From: Lacticaseibacillus sharpeae JCM 1186 = DSM 20505
GTDB taxonomy: Bacteria > Bacillota > Bacilli > Lactobacillales > Lactobacillaceae
Length of the DNA stretch: 50,019 bases
Assembly: GCF_001436225.1 (NCBI RefSeq)
Contig: NZ_AYYO01000017.1
Coordinates: 1 to 50,019, forward strand
Reading direction: 5' to 3'
The notes below the pieces were generated by a model. That model did no database searches. It was given only the letters and a program-made list of their open reading frames with translations, and was not told the DNA's origin. A program made the position numbers and the translations under genes. Positions 1 to 8,002 of this stretch are shown here, piece by piece; the first letter of the stretch is position 1, and each line of letters begins with the position of its first letter.

Positions 1-48
1 CTTAAATATAGTACCGCGTGTGCAGGGGTGTGTCAAACCTTTTTTCAT

Positions 49-79
49 AAAAAACGGCAGCACCGAGTGGGTGCCGCCG
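49..79 (-). terminator. Rho-independent terminator, minus strand
   Basis: Read on the minus strand, a GC-rich stem (CGGCgGCACC with GGTGCtGCCG) is followed by six T. It lies about 120 bases past the stop of the MetE-like gene and is the first terminator that gene's transcript would meet. The rest of 1-199 shows no convincing gene. Confidence 0.65.
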
Positions 80-199
80 ATTTCACAAGCGAGCAAGAGC
101 TTTTTCTACTATATATATCGCAATTACTTGTCGTTTGAAAATGTGACTGAAAAATTTGCTGATTTATGTCGCAATCCCTGCAAATTCTGTCACGCACAA

Positions 200-1348
200 C
201 TATTCCTGCCAGAAACTAGCCGCAATCTTCTGGCCCTGATCAATCTTGGCCCACTGTTCTTGCTGCGTTAGTTCATTCCCGCCGTCGCAGGAAGCAAAGC
301 CACACTGGTGGGACAGGTACAGATTCTCCTTAGGCAAAATCGTTGCGGCCTGGTTCAAGAGGCGCAAAACGCGCGCTTCATCATCCAACGTGTTGGTCTT
401 GCTGGACAGCAAACCGAGCACAACTTCAACATCGCGCCCCTGCAACGCCTTAAGCGCAGTGATGTCCCCGGCACGCTCGTCATCCCATTCGAGGAAGAAG
501 CGGTCGTAGTGCTGATCACGCAAGAACTTTTCGGCAATCGCTGCGTAACTACCACCTGCTGCGTGGCGGCTTGCGTAGTTGCCCCGGCAATTGTGGGTCC
601 AAACACGCAGACCAATTTCGTGTCCGTAATCAACCACCGCGTTGTTCACCGCAACGAACTCGTCGGCAAGACCTTCCACGCCGCCCTTGCCTTCCGCAAA
701 GAAGCTCTGCTGGTTGTCATCGGCGAACAGTTCCCAGAGACAATCATCAAATTGGATAATCGTCCCGCCAGCTTGCTTGTATTCAAACAAAAATTCCTTG
801 TAGGCGTTAATGAGACCGGTCTTCAGCTCATCAGTCGTCTTGTATACCTGGCCTTCGCCGTACAGGTGGTCGAACACGGTCAGTTCGGTGAACGCGTGGG
901 CCGCGCCCCAAACGGTGGTCTTCACTTCCGCAGTTCCCGCCTGGGCTTTTACCTCCTTGAAGATATCAATAAAATGATGATTCTTACCGGAAAGAGGCTC
1001 CGTGATTGCCAGAGCAATGTCCTTCCGGGTTTCGAAATTACCACCATCGTGATCTTCAAACCGATAACCGTGGTCGGCGATGTGGCGTTCGATGCCCTTA
1101 AGCCCCCACAAAAAGTCGAGGTGCCACATGGACTTGGAGTATTCACCGTCAGTTAAGATGTCGATGCCGTGGGCCTTCTGCGCGGCAATCACATCGCTAA
1201 TGGCCGCCGTTTCGGTTGCCTGGTAACCATCGAAGTCGGCGTAGAACGGGTACTGAATGTCCTCGCGCTTTTCAATCTGGCTCTTGTACTTCAGCAAATC
1301 TGCGGGCCGTAGCAGTGAACCAACAAGTTGAAATCTGGATTTAGTCAT
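200..1348 (-). CDS. MetE-like methyltransferase (cobalamin-independent methionine synthase II family, YxjG/YxjH-like)
   Basis: 382 aa, about half the length of full MetE, matching the stand-alone C-terminal-barrel proteins (Bacillus YxjG/YxjH type). The zinc ligands of the MetE catalytic domain can be placed: H252 and C254 in THNCRGN, E287 in FFLEWDD and C349 in HQCGF. By family it transfers a methyl group to a thiol, probably homocysteine; the methyl donor is uncertain because the N-terminal folate half of MetE is absent. The start is supported by a GGGGGA Shine-Dalgarno seven to eight bases upstream. It is divergent from a LysR gene, which probably controls it. Confidence 0.85.
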   Translation of the reverse strand: MTKSRFQLVGSLLRPADLLKYKSQIEKREDIQYPFYADFDGYQATETAAISDVIAAQKAHGIDILTDGEYSKSMWHLDFLWGLKGIERHIADHGYRFEDHDGGNFETRKDIALAITEPLSGKNHHFIDIFKEVKAQAGTAEVKTTVWGAAHAFTELTVFDHLYGEGQVYKTTDELKTGLINAYKEFLFEYKQAGGTIIQFDDCLWELFADDNQQSFFAEGKGGVEGLADEFVAVNNAVVDYGHEIGLRVWTHNCRGNYASRHAAGGSYAAIAEKFLRDQHYDRFFLEWDDERAGDITALKALQGRDVEVVLGLLSSKTNTLDDEARVLRLLNQAATILPKENLYLSHQCGFASCDGGNELTQQEQWAKIDQGQKIAASFWQE

Positions 1349-1390
1349 AACGATATCCCCCGTTTTGTTTACGAATTAATTGATGAATTC

Positions 1391-1457
1391 ATTCTAACAA
1401 GTTTGCCGTTAAATAGATAATTCACAATTATTCGGTGATATAATAGGCATTACCTAT
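1391..1457. promoter_or_regulatory. Divergent promoter region with LysR-type operator
   Basis: A perfect inverted repeat, ATAGG-N5-CCTAT at 1443-1457, has the T-N11-A form of LysR-type operators. It overlaps a TATAAT hexamer (1439-1444) that would be the -10 of the plus-strand regulator gene, which suggests autorepression. For the minus-strand MetE-like gene an extended -10 (TGtTAGAAT on the minus strand) lies at 1391-1399. Clear -35 hexamers are lacking on both sides. The assignment is inference from position and motif shape. Confidence 0.55.
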
Positions 1458-1480
1458 GACAGTAAGCGCAGGAGGACCCC

Positions 1481-2401
1481 ATGCGTATCCAACAACTAGA
1501 GTATTTAGAAAAAATCGCCGAGACTGGCTCCATTAACGAAGCCGCCAAGCAGCTGTTCATCAGCCAGCCATCGCTATCCCAAGCGATGAAGGAGCTCGAA
1601 AAGGAGTACGGCGTGCAGCTATTCTACCGCAGTAAGGTCGGCATCACCCTCACCGACGCCGGGCGCGAGTTCATTAACTATTCACGTGGTGTGCTCGACC
1701 AGGTGAACCTGCTCAACGAACATTTTGGCCAGGATAAAGTCCGCAAGCAGATATTCAGCGTGTCCGCACAACACTACGCCTTCGTGGTGAACGCCTTTGT
1801 CGAGCTGGTCAAAGAAATCGGGGGCGACGAGTACCAGTTCACCCTGCGCGAAACCCAAACGCAGACGGTGCTGAGCGACATCCAGACCTTCAAGAGCGAA
1901 ATCGGCGTGATTTACCTCAACAAATTCAACGAAACCGTGATGCGCCGGCTGATTGCCGAAAAGGATCTGGAGTTCGTACCGCTGTTTGAGGCCCAGCCCC
2001 ACGTATTCGTCGGGCGCGACAACCCGCTGACCAAGAAAAAGCGCCTGAAACTGGCCGACTTGGCAGATTATACCTACCTATCCTATGAACAGGGCGACAC
2101 CAACTCCTTCTATTTTTCCGAGGAGATTCTCAGCACCCTGCACCGCAAAAAGCACATCCAGATTAGTGACCGGGCCACCATTTTTAATTTAATGGTCGGC
2201 CTCGATGGTTACACAATCAGCTCGGGGATTATCAGTAGTGACCTGAACGACGAGAAAATCGTGGCCATTCCGCTCGACATTGATGATTCCATGACGCTGG
2301 GCTACCTGCACCACAAGAAAATCGAAATGAGCAGCACCGCGGCGCGCTACCTAGAACTATTGAAGGAACACATCCGTAACTACGGCTTCAAAATTTTCTA
2401 A
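1481..2401 (+). CDS. LysR family transcriptional regulator
   Basis: 306 aa, the usual LysR length. Residues 1-60 form the winged helix-turn-helix (EYLEKIAETGSINEAAKQLF followed by SQPSLSQAMKELEKEYG), and residues 90-300 the two-lobed effector-binding domain. The start has GGAGG five bases upstream. It is transcribed away from the MetE-like gene across a 132-base gap with a T-N11-A palindrome, so it most likely regulates that gene and itself. This would make it a sulfur or methionine regulator of the MetR/CmbR kind, but the ligand cannot be read from sequence. Confidence 0.9.
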   Translation: MRIQQLEYLEKIAETGSINEAAKQLFISQPSLSQAMKELEKEYGVQLFYRSKVGITLTDAGREFINYSRGVLDQVNLLNEHFGQDKVRKQIFSVSAQHYAFVVNAFVELVKEIGGDEYQFTLRETQTQTVLSDIQTFKSEIGVIYLNKFNETVMRRLIAEKDLEFVPLFEAQPHVFVGRDNPLTKKKRLKLADLADYTYLSYEQGDTNSFYFSEEILSTLHRKKHIQISDRATIFNLMVGLDGYTISSGIISSDLNDEKIVAIPLDIDDSMTLGYLHHKKIEMSSTAARYLELLKEHIRNYGFKIF

Positions 2402-2403
2402 CT

Positions 2404-2450
2404 AAAAAAGTTCACCGACGAGATGAAATCAATCGTCAGTGAACTTTTTT
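2404..2450. terminator. Bidirectional terminator between lysR and aspA
   Basis: A stem with one mismatch (GTTCACcGACGA with TCGTCaGTGAAC) is flanked by A6 on the left and T6 on the right. It sits in the 54-base gap between two convergent genes and can end transcription from both sides. Confidence 0.9.
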
Positions 2451-2455
2451 GCATT

Positions 2456-3853
2456 TTATCGGCCCGTTGCTTGGGCGGGCGCAGTTACCCGGCTGCTGCC
2501 CGTGAGCACCGCTGCGCTGAACAGCTCGGCGACCGTGGCTGCCGGCAACAGCTGCTTTTCTAACAGCAATGCACGCACGGAATTATTCGTGGCCATTGCT
2601 TCCTTAATCAGCTGCGTGGTGGCCTTGTACCCCAGTAGTGGCGCCAGCACGGTGGCTGCGACCGCGGACTGCTCGACCTCACTGCGGCACAGTTCAGTGT
2701 TCACAGTGATACCGCGGACACACTTAGTCACCAGCATCTTGATGGCCGCACTCAGGTTGCGTTCATTCTCCAGCAGCTTGGCCAGCATGATGGGTTCGAA
2801 GGCGTTGAGTTCCAGCTGTCCCGCTTCGGCCGCCATGGTGACCGTCACATCGTTGCCGATGACGCTAAACGCCACCTGGTTAACTGCTTCCGGAATCACC
2901 GGGTTAATCTTGTTCGGCATGATGGACGAGCCCGCCTGCCGTGCGGGCAAGTGCAGCTCGCCAAGCCCGGCTTGCGGCCCGGAACCAAGGAGCCGCAGAT
3001 CATTACAGAATTTGTTCAGATTCACCGCCAGGGCCTTGAGTGCCCCCGAAAATTCAGGGAAAACATCAACGTTCTGGATGGCATCGCTCAAGTCATCTGC
3101 CTGCTGCAACTCGAGGCCCGTCTGCTGGTTCACCTGCGCCACAATGTGCTGGCGGTAAAAAGGGCTGGCGTTCAGTCCCGTCCCAATGGCCGTGCCACCG
3201 AGACTCACCGTCTTCAGTGCCGCGCTGGCAACGTGCAGCCGGCGTAAGTCGCGGCGGAACATGTTGCTGTAGGCGTGGAAAGTCGCCCCGAACGTTGTCG
3301 GCACGGCGTCTTGGAGCTGCGTTCGGCCCACCCGGATGGCATCGTGGTATTCATCGGCCTTGGCCAAAAGCGTCTGACTCAGCAGGGCCACAGCCTCAAG
3401 CAGTGCGGGCACAAGCTCCAGCAGCGCCATTTTCCCTGCCGTTGGGTACGTGTCGTTGGTCGACTGTCCCTGGTTCACGTCGTCGTTCGGGTGCACCAGG
3501 AGGCCCGTGTTACGCCGGGCCAAATGGGCAATCACCTCATTCACGTTCATATTGCTGGACGTACCCGCGCCACCCTGAATGGCCGGCACGATGAACGCCT
3601 CCTGGTGCTGACCCAGCAGTAGTTCGTTGCACGCCGCCACAATCGCGCTCGCCTTATTCGCAGCGAGGGTGCCACCAGCCCGGTTCACCTGGGCGGCTGC
3701 CTTCTTAATCTGCACCAAATTCCGCACAATCAACGGGTCCGTCATCCGGGCGAAGGGGAAGTTCCCCGCGGCTCGGGCAGAGTGCACCCCGTACAAAACA
3801 TCGTCGTCGATAGGTAGACGGCCAACGCAGTCTTCCTCATAGTGAGTACTCAT
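2456..3853 (-). CDS. aspA: Aspartate ammonia-lyase (aspartase)
   Basis: 465 aa, fumarase/aspartase superfamily. The signature loop GSSIMPNKINP is at about 308-318 and holds the catalytic serine. GGAGTSSNMNVNE (94-106) and QSTNDTYPT (130-138) are the other two conserved blocks. NPVIPE after the signature favours aspartase over class II fumarase, which usually has NPTQ. The reaction would be L-aspartate to fumarate plus ammonia. ATG at 3853 is preferred to TTG at 3856 because GGAGGA lies eight bases before it. The next upstream gene on the strand is an AraC regulator, a likely controller. Confidence 0.88.
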   Translation of the reverse strand: MSTHYEEDCVGRLPIDDDVLYGVHSARAAGNFPFARMTDPLIVRNLVQIKKAAAQVNRAGGTLAANKASAIVAACNELLLGQHQEAFIVPAIQGGAGTSSNMNVNEVIAHLARRNTGLLVHPNDDVNQGQSTNDTYPTAGKMALLELVPALLEAVALLSQTLLAKADEYHDAIRVGRTQLQDAVPTTFGATFHAYSNMFRRDLRRLHVASAALKTVSLGGTAIGTGLNASPFYRQHIVAQVNQQTGLELQQADDLSDAIQNVDVFPEFSGALKALAVNLNKFCNDLRLLGSGPQAGLGELHLPARQAGSSIMPNKINPVIPEAVNQVAFSVIGNDVTVTMAAEAGQLELNAFEPIMLAKLLENERNLSAAIKMLVTKCVRGITVNTELCRSEVEQSAVAATVLAPLLGYKATTQLIKEAMATNNSVRALLLEKQLLPAATVAELFSAAVLTGSSRVTAPAQATGR

Positions 3854-3945
3854 CAACGTAATCCTCCAGTCTCTGCTAGAAATTAATTACTCAAATTGTC
3901 AATAGTATCCGCCAAAAGCAGGTAGATGTCCAGCGTCCCGGCGCT

Positions 3946-3963
3946 TTTGTTTCACGAAACAAA
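3946..3963. repeat. 18-bp perfect palindrome between araC and aspA
   Basis: TTTGTTTC-AC-GAAACAAA is a perfect inverted repeat with a two-base centre. The centre is too short for an RNA hairpin loop, so a protein-binding site is more likely. It lies just past the AraC stop and about 95 bases upstream of the aspA start, a place where an operator for aspA could act. It resembles parS with two central bases missing. Confidence 0.5.
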
Positions 3964-3971
3964 CACCGCGG

Positions 3972-4832
3972 TCAATTAGTGCGAAAATGCCGCGGCGTTA
4001 CACCCCGGGCAGCCTTGAACACGGCGATGAAATGACTCGGTGTCCCGAATCCGCAATCGAGGGCAATCTCGGCCACCGCCTTGCGCGTCATCGTTAGTTG
4101 CGTCGTCGCCTGTGCCAGCCGCACCCGCTGCAGGTAGGCGCTGGGTGTTTCGTGCAGTACGGCCTTAAACAGGCTGAAACACTGGCTCCGGCTGATGTGG
4201 ACCACGCCCGCAATCTGGGTGGCCGTCAGTGGCTCTTGATAGTGACGCTGAATGTAGTCCACCATTTGCCATACCAACTGGCTGCCAGCATCCGCGGGGC
4301 GCATTTGCTCCGCATCCACGTGCAAACGGGTCAGTATTCGGGTACACAAAGCGAGGGTCTCCAGCGCGATGGTCGGCGCGTCACTCCCCCCGAATCGGTA
4401 GGCGTTCCCCAGCAAATGCACGCGCTCTAGCACCGTTGCCTGCCACGGCGTTTTGTCCAGCAGCAGCACCACGTCTGGCGCCGTGGCCGTCATCTTGGCC
4501 CGCACCGTTGCCGCCGGAATTCCGGGCAAGTTGGTCAATAGGTCCGGATTCACCGCTAAATCAATGAACCGGCATTCACTGCGCGCGGGTGTGGTCAGGT
4601 AATGGAGCCGACCGCTATTAACCAGTAGCGCCGCCCCTTCTGGTACCGTGTAGTTTGCACCGTTCACGAACACGGTGAGGCTGCCCATAATTGGAGCCAA
4701 GAATTCCCAGTCCGCATGCCAATGGGCCGTGGTCGCATACCCGTGCCGGTACATGTCATCGACGGTCAGGTAAACGGGCAAGTCACCCACGTTGTAATTA
4801 ATCGCCACGGATAAATCTGCATTGGTTCCCAT
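3972..4832 (-). CDS. AraC family transcriptional regulator
   Basis: 286 aa. Residues 20-100 look like a cupin sensor domain (HWHADWEFLAPIMG). The C-terminal ~100 residues are the double helix-turn-helix of AraC/XylS proteins (VHISRSQCFSLFKAVLHETP, later AEIALDCGFGTPSHFIAVFK). The start has AAAGGAGG six bases upstream. The aspartase gene follows 118 bases downstream on the same strand with a palindrome between them, so aspA or an amino-acid signal is the natural guess; the ligand is unknown. Confidence 0.88.
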   Translation of the reverse strand: MGTNADLSVAINYNVGDLPVYLTVDDMYRHGYATTAHWHADWEFLAPIMGSLTVFVNGANYTVPEGAALLVNSGRLHYLTTPARSECRFIDLAVNPDLLTNLPGIPAATVRAKMTATAPDVVLLLDKTPWQATVLERVHLLGNAYRFGGSDAPTIALETLALCTRILTRLHVDAEQMRPADAGSQLVWQMVDYIQRHYQEPLTATQIAGVVHISRSQCFSLFKAVLHETPSAYLQRVRLAQATTQLTMTRKAVAEIALDCGFGTPSHFIAVFKAARGVTPRHFRTN

Positions 4833-4983
4833 CAGCGACCTCCTTTCACTTCTGATACGATTGTGCTACTTTCATGTACAATTATGACATTCACCACCGA
4901 ATAAACAAGTTATAGTTGTTCATATAGAGCAATCGATTAATTCAGGGCGCCGGCACCGGCCACGTCTCAGGGAGGAAACAGAC

Positions 4984-5787
4984 ATGAACAACATTAAGTT
5001 ACTCGCAACTGACTTGGACTCAACACTATTAACCAGTGACGGCCAAATCCCCGCAGCATTCACCACCTACGTTCACGCGCTGAAAGCTTCCGGTATCGAC
5101 GTCGCCATCACCAGCAGTCGGCCCCTCGCCACCCTGCGGCGGATGTTCCCCATTAGTGGCCTCAGCTTCGTCTGTGACAACGGCGGGCTCGTCTACAGCG
5201 ACGGACGCATCATCGCGCACAATATGATTGAAAGCAGCACCCAGCGCCTCATGTGCGGCTTCATCGCCAACCAGCTCGGCGCCGTGCCCGTTGTTTCCGG
5301 TCTCGACGCCGCCTATATCGGCCGGGACCACGCACAGTACGCAGATGAGCTGAGCGACTTCTTCACCAACGTCCGCGTCGTTAACAGCCTAGCGCAGCTG
5401 CCCGTGCCCGCCGACAAGGTGTCCGCCTACTTCCCGCATGCTGATAGCATCGCCCACATCGCCGCCATGCGTGGCCGGTTCGCCATCGACTACGCCGTCA
5501 ACGTCACCGGGGATTACCTGATTGACCTGATGAACGCCGGGGTCACCAAGAGTGGCGCCATCAACACGCTTGGTGAATACCTCGACATTGCCAACACGGA
5601 AATGCTGGCGATTGCCAACGGGAACAACGACCTCGACCTGCTCGCGGCCGTTGGCTACAGTTACGCGGTCGCGAACGCCGAACCAGAAATCCTGCAAGCT
5701 GCCAGTTACCAGACCAGCAGCAACGATGACGGCGGCGTGTTGAACGTCATGGATCAGTTACTCCGGAGTGTGGCACTGACCGCATAA
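4984..5787 (+). CDS. Cof-type HAD family phosphatase
   Basis: 267 aa, cytosolic haloacid dehalogenase phosphatase of the Cof/YbjI group. Motif I is LLATDLDSTLL with D10 as nucleophile and D12 as acid/base. Motif II is the threonine/serine in TSSRP near residue 40. The C-terminal GNGNNDLDLL-type block carries the magnesium-binding aspartates of motif IV. The family dephosphorylates sugar phosphates, PLP or FMN-like substrates with broad specificity. GGAGG stands eight bases before the start. It is monocistronic, divergent from the AraC gene. A paralogue of the same family is at 48807-49622. Confidence 0.88.
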   Translation: MNNIKLLATDLDSTLLTSDGQIPAAFTTYVHALKASGIDVAITSSRPLATLRRMFPISGLSFVCDNGGLVYSDGRIIAHNMIESSTQRLMCGFIANQLGAVPVVSGLDAAYIGRDHAQYADELSDFFTNVRVVNSLAQLPVPADKVSAYFPHADSIAHIAAMRGRFAIDYAVNVTGDYLIDLMNAGVTKSGAINTLGEYLDIANTEMLAIANGNNDLDLLAAVGYSYAVANAEPEILQAASYQTSSNDDGGVLNVMDQLLRSVALTA

Positions 5788-5846
5788 CGCAAAAATGCCG
5801 CAAACCGGCCATTTGGCTTGCGACATTCCCAATTTTTACTAAACCC

Positions 5847-5891
5847 AAAAACAGCCCTGAACTCGCCAAATGCGAATTCAGGGCTGTTTTT
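5847..5891. terminator. Bidirectional terminator between HAD gene and rpsR
   Basis: A perfect 15-base stem (AAAAACAGCCCTGAA and its complement) with a 15-base loop has A5 on one side and T5 on the other. It serves both the convergent HAD gene and the rpsF-ssb-rpsR operon. Confidence 0.93.
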
Positions 5892-5902
5892 GTGGTTACA
5901 TA

Positions 5903-6139
5903 TTAGTCTTCAGCTACGAAAGGCAGAAGGCCCATGATCCGGCTACGCTTGATAGCAACGGTGAGCTTACGCTGGTTCTTAGCAGAAGTACCGGTAACAC
6001 GACGAGGAAGGATCTTGCCACGTTCGGAAACGAAACGTGCCAGAAGATCGGTGTCCTTGTAGTCAATGTATTCGATGTGGTTTGCGGCAATGAAGTCGAC
6101 CTTACGACGACGACGGCCACCACGACGCTGTTGTGCCAT
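5903..6139 (-). CDS. rpsR: 30S ribosomal protein S18
   Basis: 78 aa, the normal length. It has the arginine-rich start ([16 protein letters not shown]) and the conserved central block [18 protein letters not shown] ending in [12 protein letters not shown]18 binds with S6 on the 30S platform, and the gene order rpsF-ssb-rpsR is the standard operon. The gap to ssb is 27 bases and contains the ribosome-binding site AAGGAGGAA. Confidence 0.97.
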   Translation of the reverse strand: MAQQRRGGRRRRKVDFIAANHIEYIDYKDTDLLARFVSERGKILPRRVTGTSAKNQRKLTVAIKRSRIMGLLPFVAED

Positions 6140-6166
6140 TGAGAAATTCCTCCTTACATTCTTATT

Positions 6167-6769
6167 TTAGAATGGTAAGTCATCATCCGAGATGTCAATC
6201 TGCTTGCCAGAGTTGGCAAACGGATCAGGATTGTTGAACGGATCGGAAGCATTGCTGCTGCCGTTGTTGTTCATCCCCTGATTCCCGGAGTTGGCTGGGG
6301 CTGCCCCAGACCCACCTTGTGGGCGCTGCTGGTTCTGATTCTGGTTCTGGTAGGAGCCATTATTAGAGCCGTTGTTGTAGCCACCCTGGTTGTTGAAGGA
6401 ATTGTTACCATTGCCGCTAGCTTCACCACGTGGGCGAGCCTCGGTTGTTGCGCGACTTTCTAGCAATGCGAAGTTATCGACGACTACTTCTGTCACGAAC
6501 ACACGCTGTCCCTGAGCGTTGTCGTAGGACCGTGCTTGAAGCCGGCCTTGGACACCAACCAGTGAGCCCTTGCGTGTGAAGTTCGAGAAGTTTTCGGCGC
6601 TCTTCCGCCAAATTACACAATTGATGAAGTCGGATTCACGTTCGCCCTGGGCGTTCGTGAAGTTACGGTCAACAGCCAATGTGAAGGATGCCACCGCGGT
6701 GCCGCCCTGCGTGTAGCGCAAGTCAACTTCGCGAGTCAGGCGTCCAGTCAATGCAACTTGATTAATCAT
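6167..6769 (-). CDS. ssb: Single-stranded DNA-binding protein (main copy)
   Basis: 200 aa. Residues 1-105 form the OB fold ([20 protein letters not shown], then [21 protein letters not shown]). The linker, about 115-185, is rich in N, Q, G and S and looks disordered. The C-terminus DISDDDLPF is the acidic tip that recruits repair and replication partners. Position between rpsF and rpsR marks it as the housekeeping SSB. A second, shorter paralogue lies about 560 bases further upstream at 7329-7796. Confidence 0.97.
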   Translation of the reverse strand: MINQVALTGRLTREVDLRYTQGGTAVASFTLAVDRNFTNAQGERESDFINCVIWRKSAENFSNFTRKGSLVGVQGRLQARSYDNAQGQRVFVTEVVVDNFALLESRATTEARPRGEASGNGNNSFNNQGGYNNGSNNGSYQNQNQNQQRPQGGSGAAPANSGNQGMNNNGSSNASDPFNNPDPFANSGKQIDISDDDLPF

Positions 6770-6812
6770 TCCTTCGTCCCCCTATTGCTAAGCTAATCGG
6801 GTTCAGACTCGA

Positions 6813-7109
6813 TTAAGCTTCACGCTTGATAATCATCTGACGCAGAATGTCAGCGCTGATCTTAGCAAGACGATCAAATTCATTGATAGCCTTGTCGTCG
6901 GATGCCGTTGCGTTCACGATGTGGTAGGTACCTTCAGTGTACTTATTGATCACATATGCAAACTTACGCTTCTGCCAGTCCTTGGAATCGATGATGTTAG
7001 CACCGTTATCCTTCAGAATGTTGTCAAAACGTTCAACAAGTGCAGCCTTACCAGCTTCGTCGATGTCAGGACGAATAATGTAGGTAATTTCGTACTTAGT
7101 TTCAGCCAT
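6813..7109 (-). CDS. rpsF: 30S ribosomal protein S6
   Basis: 98 aa, typical length. It begins [18 protein letters not shown] and contains [21 protein letters not shown], both characteristic of S6. The ATG at 7109 is chosen over an upstream in-frame start because AAGGAGGTG stands nine bases before it and the protein then begins as expected for the family. First gene of the rpsF-ssb-rpsR operon. Confidence 0.96.
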   Translation of the reverse strand: MAETKYEITYIIRPDIDEAGKAALVERFDNILKDNGANIIDSKDWQKRKFAYVINKYTEGTYHIVNATASDDKAINEFDRLAKISADILRQMIIKREA

Positions 7110-7137
7110 TTGACTTTTCACCTCCTTATGGTCTTTG

Positions 7138-7158
7138 GTCCCCGCACGTAGCGGGGAC
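7138..7158 (-). promoter_or_regulatory. Hairpin in the rpsF leader (possible S6:S18-binding leader)
   Basis: A perfect 8-bp stem with a five-base loop (GTCCCCGC-N5-GCGGGGAC) lies in the 5' untranslated region, ending about 30 bases from the rpsF start and without a T tract. Many bacteria carry an autoregulatory leader here that binds the S6:S18 complex. The position fits, but the conserved details of that motif were not verified. Confidence 0.4.
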
Positions 7159-7205
7159 AAGGGGCAAGCACAGGGCCACTTAGGGCCAGATACTCACAGA
7201 ATAGA

Positions 7206-7234
7206 AGTTTAGCATAGTTTGGGCCGAACAACAA
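7206..7234 (-). promoter_or_regulatory. Promoter of rpsF-ssb-rpsR
   Basis: On the minus strand TTGTTG (7229-7234), a 17-base spacer and an extended -10 TGcTAAACT (hexamer 7206-7211) form a good vegetative promoter. It gives a leader of about 90 bases before rpsF. Confidence 0.75.
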
Positions 7235-7328
7235 CGGGCACGGGCGGCGTTACGCAAATATTTTTCGCAGCCGCCATGATTATCGGGGGACGCAAGTGAA
7301 TGAACACGCTATCGTGACCGACACTGAT

Positions 7329-7796
7329 TTAGAACGGCAAATCGTCGTCAGAAATGTCGACGCGCTTGCCGGCACTCGCGAACGGGTCGGGGCTGTTATA
7401 CGGGTCCGTTGATTGGGTCGTGGCCGCAGTATAGGTTGCGGACTGGCCCGGGTTTTGGGGGCGAGCTTCGGTTTCTTCGCGCTTTTCGAGGAAGTAAAAA
7501 TCTTCGACAATCACCTCAGTCCTGTAAACACGCTGTCCTTTTGCGTCGTCGTAGCTACTGGCCCTAATCCGACCAGTAATTCCTACACGCGACCCCTTGC
7601 GGACGTATTTATGCATTGCCTCTCCCGTCTGTCGCCACGCTACACAGTTAATAAAATCCGAATCACGTTCACCGTCTTTGTTCGCAAAGTTTCTGGTCAC
7701 TGCAATACGGAAATGAGCGTACTGCACACCGTTTGCAGTTTGTCGCAGCTCAACTTCACTAGCCAAATTGCCCGTCAGCGCAACTTGATTAATCAT
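7329..7796 (-). CDS. Second single-stranded DNA-binding protein
   Basis: 155 aa. The OB fold ([41 protein letters not shown]) is close to the main SSB but the linker is much shorter and lacks the N/Q/G repeats. The C-terminal tip DISDDDLPF is kept, so it can still recruit partners. The start has GGAGGA seven bases upstream. In naturally transformable Firmicutes a short SSB paralogue (SsbB) serves competence; that role is possible here but unproven. It is separated from rpsF by that operon's own promoter. Confidence 0.95.
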   Translation of the reverse strand: MINQVALTGNLASEVELRQTANGVQYAHFRIAVTRNFANKDGERDSDFINCVAWRQTGEAMHKYVRKGSRVGITGRIRASSYDDAKGQRVYRTEVIVEDFYFLEKREETEARPQNPGQSATYTAATTQSTDPYNSPDPFASAGKRVDISDDDLPF

Positions 7797-7882
7797 AGCT
7801 TTTCCTCCTAACTCTTGCCCCGGCCAAAGCCCGGTGCTTTCCTAAGCGACACCAACTAGACAAGCACTGCTGCTTCTCTATA

Positions 7883-7921
7883 TATAGATTTCGCCAATTA
7901 GGCCCAAAACCCCCGAAAAAA
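7883..7921. repeat. 39-bp direct repeat, copy 1 (upstream of ssb2)
   Basis: Matches 8429-8467 at 38 of 39 positions (only 7901 differs). It lies 87 bases upstream of the ssb2 start and just past the terminator of the AbrB-like gene, whose T tract it adjoins. Read toward ssb2 it contains TTGGGC, 17 bases and TATATA, so it may carry that gene's promoter. Confidence 0.9.
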
Positions 7922-7925
7922 GTTT

Positions 7926-7961
7926 AAAAAAATAGAACCTGCACTAACAACATGCACGTTC
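7926..7961 (-). terminator. Terminator of the AbrB-like gene
   Basis: On the minus strand a nine-base stem with one mismatch (GAACgTGCA, TGCAgGTTC) and nine-base loop is followed by TATTTTTTT. It lies about 40 bases past the gene's stop codon. Confidence 0.75.
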
Positions 7962-8002
7962 CATACTGACTCGCCTTCTGCACCCGCGGCTCAATCCTAA
8001 CC

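Noticed and set aside
11-18. GTACCGCG, resembling the T-box antiterminator core
   Set aside because: Only an eight-base match at the window edge; no specifier loop is available and the following T tract lacks a proper stem.
20-271. 83-codon plus-strand frame at the window start
   Set aside because: Overlaps the end of the MetE-like gene on the other strand, crosses its terminator and has no ribosome-binding site.
308-1156. Long plus-strand frame (282 codons) opposite the MetE-like gene
   Set aside because: Shadow of the real gene caused by high GC; no ribosome-binding site or recognisable domain. The same holds for long frames opposite gyrA, gyrB, mnmG and prs.
3946-3963. Possible parS site
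   Set aside because: The core CACGTG is missing two central bases, which should abolish ParB recognition; kept only as a palindrome.
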